From Pseudomonadota bacterium (GTDB taxonomy: Bacteria > Pseudomonadota > Alphaproteobacteria > Acetobacterales > Acetobacteraceae), in the NCBI GenBank assembly GCA_019351895.1, contig JABBOH010000017.1:1-49963 (forward strand): a DNA stretch of 49,963 bases, written 5' to 3'. The translations under genes and the position numbers were made by a program. Position 1 is the stretch's first letter; every line of letters starts with the position of its first letter. Shown here piece after piece: positions 41,328-49,521 of the stretch. The notes beneath the pieces are model-generated. The model ran no database searches. It was not told where the DNA came from and worked only from the letters and a program-made list of their open reading frames with translations.

Positions 41328-42524
41328 TCAACCCGTCCTCAGCCAGTCGAGCATGCCATGTCCGGCAGCGGCGCCCGTGGCCAGCGACGCCTGCAGCAGG
41401 TAGCCGCCGGTCGGCGCGTCCCAGTCCAGCATCTCGCCCGCGACGAAGACGCCGGGTAGCCGCCGCAGCATGAACCGCTCGTCCACCTCGGCCCAGCAAA
41501 CGCCGCCGGAGGAGGAGATGGCGCGGTCCAGCCCCTGCGTGCCGGTAACCCTGAGCGGCACCGCCTTGACGAGCGCCGCCAGCGCCGTCGGGTGGCGCGG
41601 CGGCACGCGCTCCACCTCGCGCAGCAGGTTGATCGCGGCGGGTGCGAGGGACAGCACGCGGCGGAGGCCGGTGGAGAGACTGTCGCTCCCCCGTACCCGA
41701 GCGATTTTTTCCGCGACCACCGGCTCGGGCATATCGGGCCGAAGGTCGAGCGTCACCGGAACAGCGCCCTCCGCCCCGCCCGCGGCCCGGATCGCGCTGC
41801 TCAGCGTATAGACCGCACCGCCTTCGATCCCATAGGAGGTGATGACGGCATCGCCTCTGGAGACCTGCCCCTGCCACTGAAACGCAACGGCTTTCAGCGG
41901 CGTGCCCGCGAACCTCTGACGGAACATCTCCGTCCAGTCGATGTTGAGGCCGCAATTCGAAGGTTCGAGCGCCGCGACCGCGATGCCTCGGTCCTGAAGC
42001 GCCGACGTCCAGCCGCCGTCGCTGCCGAGGCGTGGCCAGGAGGCGCCGCCCAGTGCGAGCACGACGCCCGCCGCCGCCACCGGCTCATGGCCTTCGAACA
42101 ACAGGCTCCGCGCGTCGTCACCACCGAAGCCGGTCCAGCGCTGGCGCAGCGCGAGACGCACGCCGAGGTCGCCGAGCCGCCTCAGCCATGCCCGCAGCAG
42201 CGGCGATGCCTTCATCGCCTGGGGAAACACCCGGCCGCTGCTGCCGATGAACAGGCTCTGCCCCAGCTCCTCGGCCCAGGCGCGCAGCGCGGTGGGTGGG
42301 AAGTCCCCGATCGCGGGCGCGAGGCGTGCCGCGCCCACGCCGTAGCGCCTCAGCAGCGTCTCCAGCGGCTCGGAATGGGTAAGGTTGAGCCCGCCGCGCC
42401 CGGCCATCAGCAGCTTGCGGCCAACCGAGGGCATGCGGTCGTACACGGTGACGCTGTTGCCGGCGCGGGCCAAAACCTCGGCCGCCATCAGCCCTGCCGG
42501 GCCCGCACCGATGACGGCGATCAT
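41328..42524 (-). CDS. TIGR03862-type flavoprotein (HI0933/BaiN-like)
   Basis: 398-residue FAD-dependent oxidoreductase of the HI0933/BaiN superfamily. The N-terminal Rossmann motif is IAVIGAGPAGLMAAEVLARAG, then VGRKLLMAGRGGLNLTHSEP, the family hallmark. VVLALGGASWPRLGSDG and the C-terminal GVFVAGEMLDWDAPTGGYLLQASLATGAAAG complete the FAD site. Some relatives reduce bile acids or other unsaturated substrates, but the role of this branch is not established. The stop lies 34 bp before the HerA-like start, so the two may be cotranscribed. Divergent from the isomerase gene. Confidence 0.9.
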   Translation of the reverse strand: MIAVIGAGPAGLMAAEVLARAGNSVTVYDRMPSVGRKLLMAGRGGLNLTHSEPLETLLRRYGVGAARLAPAIGDFPPTALRAWAEELGQSLFIGSSGRVFPQAMKASPLLRAWLRRLGDLGVRLALRQRWTGFGGDDARSLLFEGHEPVAAAGVVLALGGASWPRLGSDGGWTSALQDRGIAVAALEPSNCGLNIDWTEMFRQRFAGTPLKAVAFQWQGQVSRGDAVITSYGIEGGAVYTLSSAIRAAGGAEGAVPVTLDLRPDMPEPVVAEKIARVRGSDSLSTGLRRVLSLAPAAINLLREVERVPPRHPTALAALVKAVPLRVTGTQGLDRAISSSGGVCWAEVDERFMLRRLPGVFVAGEMLDWDAPTGGYLLQASLATGAAAGHGMLDWLRTG

Positions 42525-42582
42525 GCCCGGCGCCCCGCGGGTCCGGTTGCCGAATATTCGGATCGTCCCACCTCGGTGCTAC

Positions 42583-42609
42583 GCAGCTTGTCGAGATGCA
42601 GCTTGTCGA
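42583..42609 (+). repeat. 12-bp direct repeat in a divergent promoter region
   Basis: GCAGCTTGTCGA occurs at 42583-42594 and again at 42598-42609, 15 bp apart, between the flavoprotein gene and the isomerase gene. It could be a regulator's paired binding site. Confidence 0.5.
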
Positions 42610-42649
42610 AAGAGGATCCCATCCTTGGATAAACGCCAGAGAGGCCGCC

Positions 42650-43429
42650 ATGCGTAAACCCCTCGTCGGGACCGGCTGGAAGATGAACCACGGCATCGCC
42701 GAGACCGAGGGCTACGCGCGGCGGCTCGCGCCCCTGCTGGCGGCGGAGGATCTGCGCGGACTCGACCTCTTTGTGCTGCCGCCCTTCGTCTCTCTCACCA
42801 CGGCGGCGCGCGCTTTCGCGGGCACGCCGGTCGCGATCGGTGGCCAGAACATGCACTGGGAGGCGTCGGGTGCCTGGACCGGCGAGGTTTCGGCCCCGAT
42901 GTTGCGCGAGGCCGGCTGCCGCTTTGTGGAACTCGCACATTCCGAACGCCTCGAGCATTTCGGCGAAACCTACGAACTGGTGCGGCTCAAGGTCGATGCC
43001 GCCATCCGGGCCGGGCTCGAGCCGATCCTCTGTCTCGGCGAGAGCGCGGAGGACCGGCGAATGGAGCAGTCGGACAGCGTCCTGCACGAGCAGGTGATGA
43101 CGGCGCTGGCCGGTCAGACGGCGCAGACCCTGCCGCGCGTGGTCCTGGCCTATGAGCCGCGCTGGGCGATCGGCGGCGCGGAGGCGGCACCGCCCGCCTA
43201 TGTGGCACGCCGGCATGGGGCCCTGCGGGCGGCTCTGATCGAGGGCTGGGGCGAGGCCGCGGCGATGGCGACGCGGATCATCTATGGCGGCTCGGTGTCC
43301 CCTGCGAACGGGGCGTCGCTGATTGGGCTGCCGGATGTCGACGGCCTCTTCATCGGCCGCGCCGCGTGGACGCCCGAAGGCTTCGCCGCAATGGTCCGCA
43401 TCGTCGCGGCGGAAAAGCTACGCGATTGA
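42650..43429 (+). CDS. triose-phosphate isomerase family, erythrulose-phosphate isomerase-like
   Basis: 259-residue TIM barrel from ATG 42650 (AGAGAGG ahead). Catalytic Lys11 (WKMN), His96 (ELAHSERL) and Glu168 (AYEPRWAIGG) are present, as is YGGSVSPANG. However the usual Asn of GNWK is Gly (GTGWKMN). The protein also carries GGQNMHWEASGAWTGEVSAPML, EHFGETYELV and GLFIGRAAWTPEGF, which resemble EryH/TpiA2 (L-erythrulose-1-phosphate isomerase) of Brucella and Rhizobium. No other erythritol genes are in view. It may be the EryH type or a divergent housekeeping TIM. It overlaps the desaturase gene tail-to-tail by 12 bp. Confidence 0.85.
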   Translation: MRKPLVGTGWKMNHGIAETEGYARRLAPLLAAEDLRGLDLFVLPPFVSLTTAARAFAGTPVAIGGQNMHWEASGAWTGEVSAPMLREAGCRFVELAHSERLEHFGETYELVRLKVDAAIRAGLEPILCLGESAEDRRMEQSDSVLHEQVMTALAGQTAQTLPRVVLAYEPRWAIGGAEAAPPAYVARRHGALRAALIEGWGEAAAMATRIIYGGSVSPANGASLIGLPDVDGLFIGRAAWTPEGFAAMVRIVAAEKLRD

Positions 43430-44320
43430 CCTGACGATCGCGCGGTGCGCGGCGGGGTAGCTCGCATCGAGCGCCTTCAGATGCGGGCGCAGCATTGCGT
43501 GTAGCTTCGGCAGCGCATGGAACGGCACTCCGGGCGCGAAGTGGTGCTCGATATGGAGATTGGCGTTCCAGAACAGCAGCCCGAAGGCGCGGCCGGCGAG
43601 CGTTGTGCGGGTATTGGCCATGCGGTCGTCATTTTCCGGGCAGCCCTTGTGCTCCGCCATCAGCACCGCGCGCAGCACCGGTTGGCCGAGCACCGCCGGG
43701 ATCACCCAGAGGATCAGCGGCAGCGCGCTGCCAAAGCCCAGCGCCACTATGCCGGCCACGAAATACGCCGCGAGGTAGACGCGGGCCTCCCGCACCACGC
43801 CGGGGCGCGATGCGGCGGGGATCCAGGGCGCGTCGGCCCGTCCGGCGGCGGTCGAGACGAGGCCGCGGATCTGGCTCGCCCAGTAGGGCAGGCCCGTGAG
43901 CAGCCAGAGATAGCGCGTGCGGGTGAGGGGCATCGCGCCGATCAGCTCCGGGTCACGCTCAGGGTCCTGAGTATGCCGGTGATGGGCCATGTGGAACAGC
44001 CGGAAGCCCTCGGGCGGCAGGATCAGCACGAAGCCCGCCAGCCCGCCGACCGCGCGGTTGAGCCAGAGCGACCGGAAGGGCGTGCGGTGCGTGCTTTCAT
44101 GCAGGGGCGTGAAGAGCGCCACCTCCAACACGCCCAGCACGGCCATGGCCGGCCAGATCGGCCAGCATCCGCCCGCGGCCAGCACCAGCGCCATCGCGAC
44201 GCCGATCGTCGCGAGATGGCCACCGATGTGCAGAAGCCCGCGCAGGTCCGAGCGGACCGAAAGCGGCTTCAGGTCGCGCGCGGTGACGGGCAGGCGGCTC
44301 GTGATGACGGCTTCGCTCAT
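43418..44320 (-). CDS. membrane fatty acid desaturase
   Basis: 300-residue di-iron membrane desaturase/hydroxylase. Histidine boxes: HESTH in LFTPLHESTHRTPF, HMAHHRH in RLFHMAHHRHTQDPERD, and HIEHH in NANLHIEHHFAPGVPFHALP. Hydrophobic pairs (LATIGVAMALVLAAGG, AMAVLGVLEVALF, GGLAGFVLILPP, AAYFVAGIVALGFGSALPLILW) place the boxes in the cytoplasm. The MANTRTT segment before the last box is shared with a bacterial desaturase subgroup. The substrate, fatty acyl or carotenoid-like, is not fixed by sequence. ATG 44320 lies one base after the DUF427 stop, third gene of the operon. Confidence 0.9.
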   Translation of the reverse strand: MSEAVITSRLPVTARDLKPLSVRSDLRGLLHIGGHLATIGVAMALVLAAGGCWPIWPAMAVLGVLEVALFTPLHESTHRTPFRSLWLNRAVGGLAGFVLILPPEGFRLFHMAHHRHTQDPERDPELIGAMPLTRTRYLWLLTGLPYWASQIRGLVSTAAGRADAPWIPAASRPGVVREARVYLAAYFVAGIVALGFGSALPLILWVIPAVLGQPVLRAVLMAEHKGCPENDDRMANTRTTLAGRAFGLLFWNANLHIEHHFAPGVPFHALPKLHAMLRPHLKALDASYPAAHRAIVRSIA

Positions 44321-44321
44321 C

Positions 44322-44603
44322 TCAGCCGGAGACCGTGACGCCTTTCCAGAAGGCAACGCGGTCGCGGATCTGGGCGGCGGCGTCCTTCGGCTCCGGGTAG
44401 TACCAGGCGGCGTTCGCGTTGGTTTCCCCGCCCACCGTCACGCTGTAGTAGTGCGCGGTGCCCTTCCACGGGCAGACGCTGGTATGATCGCTCGGGCGGA
44501 TGAGATCGGCCCGCACCGACTTCGCCGGGAAGTAGGCGTTGCCCTCGACGGTCACGATGTCGTCGCTCTCGGCGATCGTCTCGCCCTTCCAGATTGCCTT
44601 CAT
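44322..44603 (-). CDS. DUF427 family protein
   Basis: 93-residue DUF427 protein, a small beta-rich fold of unknown biochemical role. It begins MKAIWKGETIAESDDIVTVEGNAYFP and has the family's SVCPWKGTAHYYSV stretch and AWYYPEPKDAA. Its ATG overlaps the stop of the pterin dehydratase gene (ATGA) and its own stop is one base before the desaturase ATG. The longer frame back to 45044 is only an overlap with that gene. Confidence 0.92.
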   Translation of the reverse strand: MKAIWKGETIAESDDIVTVEGNAYFPAKSVRADLIRPSDHTSVCPWKGTAHYYSVTVGGETNANAAWYYPEPKDAAAQIRDRVAFWKGVTVSG

Positions 44604-44968
44604 GCTGTCCGTCCGTCCTCGTCCTGAGTGTTGCCCGTTTTGGGAAGCGCATCGATCTTGGCCGCAAGCACGAAATCCGCCCGCTGCAGCCCCTTTATGG
44701 CATGGGTATGGAGCGACACCTCGACATAGCCCCAGCCGAAGGCGATGTCCGGGTGATGGCCGGCGCTTTCGGCGACCGCGCCCACGCGCACGACGAAATC
44801 GAGCGCCGTCTGGAAGTCGGGGAAGCGCCAGCGGCGAATGATCCGGGCCGGGTCGGCCGCGAGATTCCAGGTCGGCACTTCCGGCAGAAGCGCTGCGATT
44901 TCGCTCGTGTCCAATGGCGGCACCCCGCCCTGGCAAGGCACACACTCCTCCTGCTGAAGCGCGGACAT
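44600..44968 (-). CDS. phhB: pterin-4a-carbinolamine dehydratase
   Basis: 122-residue PCD/DCoH-family dehydratase that regenerates tetrahydropterin after aromatic amino acid hydroxylation. The active-site signature is complete: GHHPDI (71-76), GYVEVSLHTHAIKGL with His87 and His89. The N-terminal ~30 residues include a CVPCQGG motif often seen in bacterial PCDs. No phenylalanine hydroxylase is nearby. First gene of the three-gene minus-strand operon with DUF427 and the desaturase. Confidence 0.93.
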   Translation of the reverse strand: MSALQQEECVPCQGGVPPLDTSEIAALLPEVPTWNLAADPARIIRRWRFPDFQTALDFVVRVGAVAESAGHHPDIAFGWGYVEVSLHTHAIKGLQRADFVLAAKIDALPKTGNTQDEDGRTA

Positions 44969-45108
44969 GGCATTTTCCCTTTTTTCTACCGCGGAACGCC
45001 GCCGCTTTCCGTCGGCTGCTCATTGCTTGGCGACTGGCCTTCAAAGCTGGGCCGGGGGAGCCACATACGCAAGCCTAATCCAGACTCACTCCGAAGGCGG
45101 GACAGCCC

Positions 45109-45771
45109 ATGCCGCAAGCCATCATCTTCGACATCGACGGCACGCTCGTCGATTCCGTCGATCTCCATGCCGAAAGCTGGGCGCGCAGCTTCCGCCACTT
45201 CGGCTTCTCGATCCCGGTCGCCGATATCCGCTTCCAGATCGGCAAGGGGGGCGACCAGCTCTTGCCGCATCTGCTGGGCCAAGAGGTGGCCGATGCGCAG
45301 GGACCGGCCATCGCCGAGTACCGCGCCGACCTTTTCGAGCGGGAATTTCGGTCCCGGGTGCAGCCCTTTCCGCGCGTGGCGGACCTCTTCGCGCATATTC
45401 GCAAGCGGGGGCAGCGCATCGCGCTCGCGTCCTCCGGCAAGGCGAAGGACGCGGCCGTCTACAAGAAGCTGCTCGGCATCGAGGGTCTCGTCGACGTGGA
45501 GACGACCTCGGACGACGCCGACAAGTCGAAGCCGCACCCCGACATCTTCGTCGCCGCGCTGGAGCGTTTGAACCTGCCGCCGGATCAGGTCGTGGTGGTC
45601 GGCGATACCCATTACGACGTCGAGGCGGCGCGCAAGGCCGGCATGGGCACGGTCGGGCTGCTCTGCGGCGGCTTTCCCGAGGAGGTGCTGCGTGAGGCCG
45701 GCTGCGTCGCGATCTACCGCGACCCCGCGGCTTTGCTGACGGGTTATGCGGCCTCCCCTCTGGCGCAATGA
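45109..45771 (+). CDS. HAD-family phosphatase (phosphoglycolate phosphatase-like)
   Basis: 220-residue HAD hydrolase with a helical cap. Motif I FDIDGTLVDS (Asp8, Asp10), motif II ALASSGK, motif III Lys in KSKPHPDIF and motif IV VVGDTHYDVEAARKAGM are intact. The closest types are phosphoglycolate phosphatase and beta-phosphoglucomutase, but the substrate is unclear. It precedes gndA by 100 bp on the same strand, so a role in sugar-phosphate or damage-metabolite clean-up is possible. Confidence 0.9.
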   Translation: MPQAIIFDIDGTLVDSVDLHAESWARSFRHFGFSIPVADIRFQIGKGGDQLLPHLLGQEVADAQGPAIAEYRADLFEREFRSRVQPFPRVADLFAHIRKRGQRIALASSGKAKDAAVYKKLLGIEGLVDVETTSDDADKSKPHPDIFVAALERLNLPPDQVVVVGDTHYDVEAARKAGMGTVGLLCGGFPEEVLREAGCVAIYRDPAALLTGYAASPLAQ

Positions 45772-45871
45772 GCCAGGGGCATTAGGGTCTCGCCCGTCAG
45801 CCGCACAAGACGATCGGGCCGCTCCGGACGGGGGCGGCCCCCAGATCCCGCACAGGAAAAAGGTAAGCAGC

Positions 45872-47317
45872 ATGAGCGACCAAGCGCACACCGGTAAGGC
45901 CGATATCGGCGTTCTCGGATTGGCGGTGATGGGGGCGAACCTGGCGCGCAATGCCGCCCGCAAAGGCTTCGGCGTCGCGTTGTTCAACCGCAACCATGAG
46001 CGCACCGACAAGCTGATGGCGGAGCACGGGTCCGAGGGCCGCTTCCACCCGGCCAAGACCATCGAGGAATTCGTAGCCGCGCTCGCCAAGCCGCGCGCCA
46101 TCATCATCATGGTGAAGGCCGGCAAGCCCGTCGACGACATGATCGAGGATCTGATCGGCCAGCTGGAGCCGGACGACATCATCATCGACGGCGGCAACTC
46201 GCTTTTCACCGACACCGCCCGCCGCTTCAAACGCTGCCGCGACGCCAATATCCGCTTCATCGGCATGGGCATCTCCGGCGGCGAGGAAGGCGCGCTCGAA
46301 GGCCCGAGCATGATGCCGGGCGGCGAGCGCTCGGCCTATGACCGCATCGCGCCGATGGTGACGAAGATGGCGGTCTCGGTCGATGGCACGCCCTGCTGCA
46401 CCTACATCGGGCCGGAAGGCGCCGGCCATTACGTGAAGATGGTCCATAACGGCATCGAGTATGCCGACATGCAGCTGATCACCGAGGCTTATGACCTCAT
46501 GAAGACGCTGTACGGCCTCGACGCCGCCGCCATGGCCGACATCTTCACCGATTGGAAGGCGGGGGACCTCGACAGCTACCTCATCGAGATCACCGCCGCC
46601 GTGCTGCGCAAGGTCGACGGCACCGGCAAGCCGCTGATCGACGCGATCGTCGACGAGGCGGAGCAGAAGGGCACCGGCCGCTGGACGGCGCAGAACGCGC
46701 TCGAACTCGGGGTACCTGTCACGGCCATCACCGAGGCGGTCTTCGCGCGCGCCCTGTCCGGCCGGCGCGGGATGCGTGGGGAGGCGGAGAAGAAGCTGCC
46801 GCATCCGGCAGTCTCGACCCGCAAGCCGAGCCCGGAGGAGATCAACGCGATCCGCGACGCGCTCTACGCCTCCAAGATCATCGCCTATGCCCAGGGCTTC
46901 GAGCAGATGACGGTTGCCGCCCAGACCTTTGGCTGGGATCTGCATCTCGGCGAGATCGCCACCATCTGGCGTGGCGGCTGCATCATCCGCGCGCGCTTCC
47001 TCAACCGCATCCGCGAGGCCTATGACCGCGACCCGAAGCTCTCCAACCTGCTGCTCGACGACTACTTCCGGGACGCGGTCGTGAAAGCCGAGGAGGCATG
47101 GCGGCGGGTGATCGTGCTGGCGGTCGAGAATGGCGTGGCGGTGCCGGCCTTCTCCTCGTCGCTCGCCTATTACGACGGTCTGCGCCGCGCGCGGGGGCCG
47201 GCCAACCTGCTGCAGGGCCTGCGCGACTATTTCGGCGCGCATACCTATCGCCGTCTCGACAAGGAGGGGAGCTTCCACACCCGCTGGGGTCAGGACGGCA
47301 GCGAAATTGAGGCCTGA
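45872..47317 (+). CDS. gndA: 6-phosphogluconate dehydrogenase, decarboxylating
   Basis: 481-residue NADP-type 6PGDH of the oxidative pentose phosphate pathway. Motifs: IGVLGLAVMGANLARN (cofactor fold), FNRNHERTDKL (the Arg-x-x-x-Thr favours NADP), IIDGGNSLFTDT, GMGISGGEEGALEGPSMMPGG, HYVKMVHNGIEYADMQL (catalytic Lys) and DYFGAHTYRRLDKEGSFHTRW at the end. ATG 45872 follows AGGAAAAAGG. Length is that of the long dimeric form. The gap before it holds a weak 7-bp hairpin. Confidence 0.96.
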   Translation: MSDQAHTGKADIGVLGLAVMGANLARNAARKGFGVALFNRNHERTDKLMAEHGSEGRFHPAKTIEEFVAALAKPRAIIIMVKAGKPVDDMIEDLIGQLEPDDIIIDGGNSLFTDTARRFKRCRDANIRFIGMGISGGEEGALEGPSMMPGGERSAYDRIAPMVTKMAVSVDGTPCCTYIGPEGAGHYVKMVHNGIEYADMQLITEAYDLMKTLYGLDAAAMADIFTDWKAGDLDSYLIEITAAVLRKVDGTGKPLIDAIVDEAEQKGTGRWTAQNALELGVPVTAITEAVFARALSGRRGMRGEAEKKLPHPAVSTRKPSPEEINAIRDALYASKIIAYAQGFEQMTVAAQTFGWDLHLGEIATIWRGGCIIRARFLNRIREAYDRDPKLSNLLLDDYFRDAVVKAEEAWRRVIVLAVENGVAVPAFSSSLAYYDGLRRARGPANLLQGLRDYFGAHTYRRLDKEGSFHTRWGQDGSEIEA

Positions 47318-47446
47318 GGCTTGCTGCAGGCTCTGCGCCGCCGCTTGACGGGGCAGAGCCGGTCACGGAACGCTGGTCCGCCTGCTGAAGGACCTACGGG
47401 CACCGCATCCTCGGCGCGCGGCGCCCGCAGGTCGCTGCCGAGGGAC

Positions 47447-48832
47447 ATGCGGACGACGGCGCTGATCGTCGCCAGCGCGCTCTTCATGCAGAACCTCGAC
47501 TCCACCGTCGTCACGACGGCGCTGCCGGCGATGGCCCGGGCCTTCGACGTCTCGGCGGTGACAATGAATATCGTCGTCACCTCCTACCTCGTGAGCCTCG
47601 CCGCCTTCATCCCGGCCAGCGGCTGGGTCGCCGACCGCTTCGGCGCGCGGAACGTCTTCCGGGCGGCGATCCTCGTCTTCACCCTCGCCTCCGTTCTCTG
47701 CGGCATCTCGGACAGCCTCGGCACGCTGATCGCCGCGCGGGTTCTGCAGGGCATCGGGGGTGCCATGATGGTGCCCGTGGGACGGCTGCTGCTGCTGCGG
47801 CGCGTCGGCAAGGCCGATCTGGTGGCCGCGATGTCCTGGCTCACCATGCCGGCGCTGCTGGGCCCCGTGCTCGGGCCGCCGGTGGGCGGCTTCCTGGTGA
47901 CCGCGCTTTCGTGGCACTGGATCTTCGACGTGAATATTCCGATCGGGCTCATCGGCATCGTCGCCGTCACCGTGTTCATCCGGGAGGACGAGCCGGTCGA
48001 GGCCGCGCGGTTCGACATTCGCGGGCAGGTTCTGGCGGGCATCGGCATGGCGGGTCTCATCATGGGCCTGTCCTCCTTCGGGCGCGGCGCGCTGCCCCCC
48101 GCGGAGGCGATCGCCCTGGCCGCGGTCGGCGCCGTCGCGGCCCTGGCCTACGCGCTTCATGCGCGGCATCACGCGACCCCGCTCCTCGACCTCTCGCTGC
48201 TGCGCATCCCGACCTTCGCGACCTCGGTCATCGCGGGCTCGATGTTCCGCATCGGCGTCGGCGCGCTGCCGTTTCTGCTGCCCCTGATGCTGCAGCTCGG
48301 CTTCGGGCTGAGCCCCCTGCGGAGCGGGCTGATCACCTTCGTGAGCGCGGCGGGCGCGCTGACAGTGAAGCCCATAGCGCGGCCGCTGCTGCAGACGTTC
48401 GGTTTCCGCACCGTGCTGTCGGTGAACGCGGCCCTGTCGGCGGCGGCGGTCGCGCTGACGGCGGCGTTCCGTCCGGCCTGGCCGATGATCGTCATCTACG
48501 GCGTGCTGCTGGCGGGCGGGGTGTTCCGCTCGCTTCAGTTCACCGCCTATAATACGATCGCTTACGCCGACATCCCGCCGCTGCGGATGAGCCGGGCGAC
48601 GAGCCTCTACAGCACGCTGCAGCAACTGTCGCTGACGCTGGGCGTCACGCTCGGGGCGGCGGTGCTCGCCGTCGTCGGCGCCGGCCGCGGGCCTAGGCAT
48701 CCGAGCCTGGCGGACTTTTCGCTCGCCTTTCTGGTCGTGGCGGCGGTCATGGTGCCGGCTGCCTGGCTTGCGCTCCGCCTACCCCAAACGGCGGGCGAGG
48801 AGATGTCGGGTCATCACGCCGCGCCGCGATAG
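47447..48832 (+). CDS. MFS transporter, DHA2-type exporter
   Basis: 461 residues, about 14 TM segments, of the drug:H+ antiporter-2 family (EmrB/QacA type). TM1 has ALFMQNLDSTVVTTALPAMARAF, the DHA2 signature; loop 2-3 is GWVADRFGARNVF and the antiporter motif C region is ALLGPVLGPPVGGFL. The ATG at 47447 is used because it fits the family. A TTG at 47321 would add 42 basic residues, and the ribosome site of the ATG (GAGGG) is too close for comfort. The substrate is unknown. A hairpin follows the stop. Confidence 0.87.
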   Translation: MRTTALIVASALFMQNLDSTVVTTALPAMARAFDVSAVTMNIVVTSYLVSLAAFIPASGWVADRFGARNVFRAAILVFTLASVLCGISDSLGTLIAARVLQGIGGAMMVPVGRLLLLRRVGKADLVAAMSWLTMPALLGPVLGPPVGGFLVTALSWHWIFDVNIPIGLIGIVAVTVFIREDEPVEAARFDIRGQVLAGIGMAGLIMGLSSFGRGALPPAEAIALAAVGAVAALAYALHARHHATPLLDLSLLRIPTFATSVIAGSMFRIGVGALPFLLPLMLQLGFGLSPLRSGLITFVSAAGALTVKPIARPLLQTFGFRTVLSVNAALSAAAVALTAAFRPAWPMIVIYGVLLAGGVFRSLQFTAYNTIAYADIPPLRMSRATSLYSTLQQLSLTLGVTLGAAVLAVVGAGRGPRHPSLADFSLAFLVVAAVMVPAAWLALRLPQTAGEEMSGHHAAPR

Positions 48833-48835
48833 GCG

Positions 48836-48859
48836 CGTCCTTCGTCCGAACGGAGGGCG
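48836..48859 (+). terminator. imperfect hairpin after the DHA2 exporter gene
   Basis: CGTCCTTCGT (48836-48845) pairs with ACGGAGGGCG (48850-48859), two G-U pairs, 4-nt loop, directly after the stop at 48832. There is no T-run. Confidence 0.35.
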
Positions 48860-49104
48860 TCACTTGGAAACCATTGTCGAAAAACAACGGCTTCCTGCTG
48901 GTGAAACGCTGATGTCGCCGAAATTTCCTAGGGCTAAAGTTGAGCCGTGCCTAATCCGAAAGGTGGATGACAAAGAAGGAGACTCAGCGCACTGATCTTC
49001 GGCATCGGCGCTTCAGGCAGTTGATTGTCGGCGCCGTTCTGGACACAAGGTTAGGGCCCCGGCAAACTTGTTTCGGTGCTGCGTTCTTTTGATGAGGGCT
49101 GCAA

Positions 49105-49470
49105 ATGGCAACGACCACCGTCTCTGAATCGCGGCAGAACGCCGAGGATGCCGGCCCGGAACGGGGGGCGGCATTCATCGCCGCGCCCGACCCTCATCTG
49201 GCCGTGCAGCGCCCCCGGCGAGGACGGCCGCCGGTCGCCGAGCCTCGTCCCAAGGTCACGATCCGGCTGCCGCAGAAGACCCTGGAGGCGCTGCGCCAAT
49301 CCGGGCGTGGATGGCAGACGCGCCTCGCGCGGCTCGCGGGGGAAATGGTGGCGGCGGAGCAGGCCGCGGGGGCATCCTCCGCCCCGGACATGATGCAAGC
49401 CGCCATGACCTCCGAAGGCGAAGCGAACGGTGCAGCCGAACATCCGGCCGGCAAGCATCACGCGCGATAA
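49105..49470 (+). CDS. BrnA-like ribbon-helix-helix protein with AT-hook-like motif
   Basis: 121 residues. The core PKVTIRLPQKTLEALRQSGRGWQTRLARLAGEMV resembles the C-terminal ribbon-helix-helix of BrnA antitoxins (beta strand, helix, then the G.GWQTR turn). Just before it, PRRGRPP is an AT-hook-like minor-groove motif. The N-terminus is acidic and disordered, the C-terminus Ala/Glu-rich. BrnA is usually encoded right behind the toxin BrnT, but no BrnT frame precedes it; the 272 bp before it hold no recognisable gene. So it is likely an orphan DNA-binding regulator. ATG 49105 follows GAGGGCTGC. Confidence 0.65.
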   Translation: MATTTVSESRQNAEDAGPERGAAFIAAPDPHLAVQRPRRGRPPVAEPRPKVTIRLPQKTLEALRQSGRGWQTRLARLAGEMVAAEQAAGASSAPDMMQAAMTSEGEANGAAEHPAGKHHAR

Positions 49471-49521
49471 GCTGAGCGGCGCGCCAGCGCGCCGGAGCAA
49501 GCAGCCCTCCTGCCCTGACGG

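Noticed and set aside
39809-41473. 554-codon plus-strand open frame
   Set aside because: Antisense to the HerA-like ATPase, whose Walker motifs are intact on the other strand.
48833-49104. Small ORFs between the DHA2 exporter and the BrnA-like gene, including a possible BrnT toxin
   Set aside because: The frames here are short, mixed in composition and lack BrnT features. The region appears non-coding.
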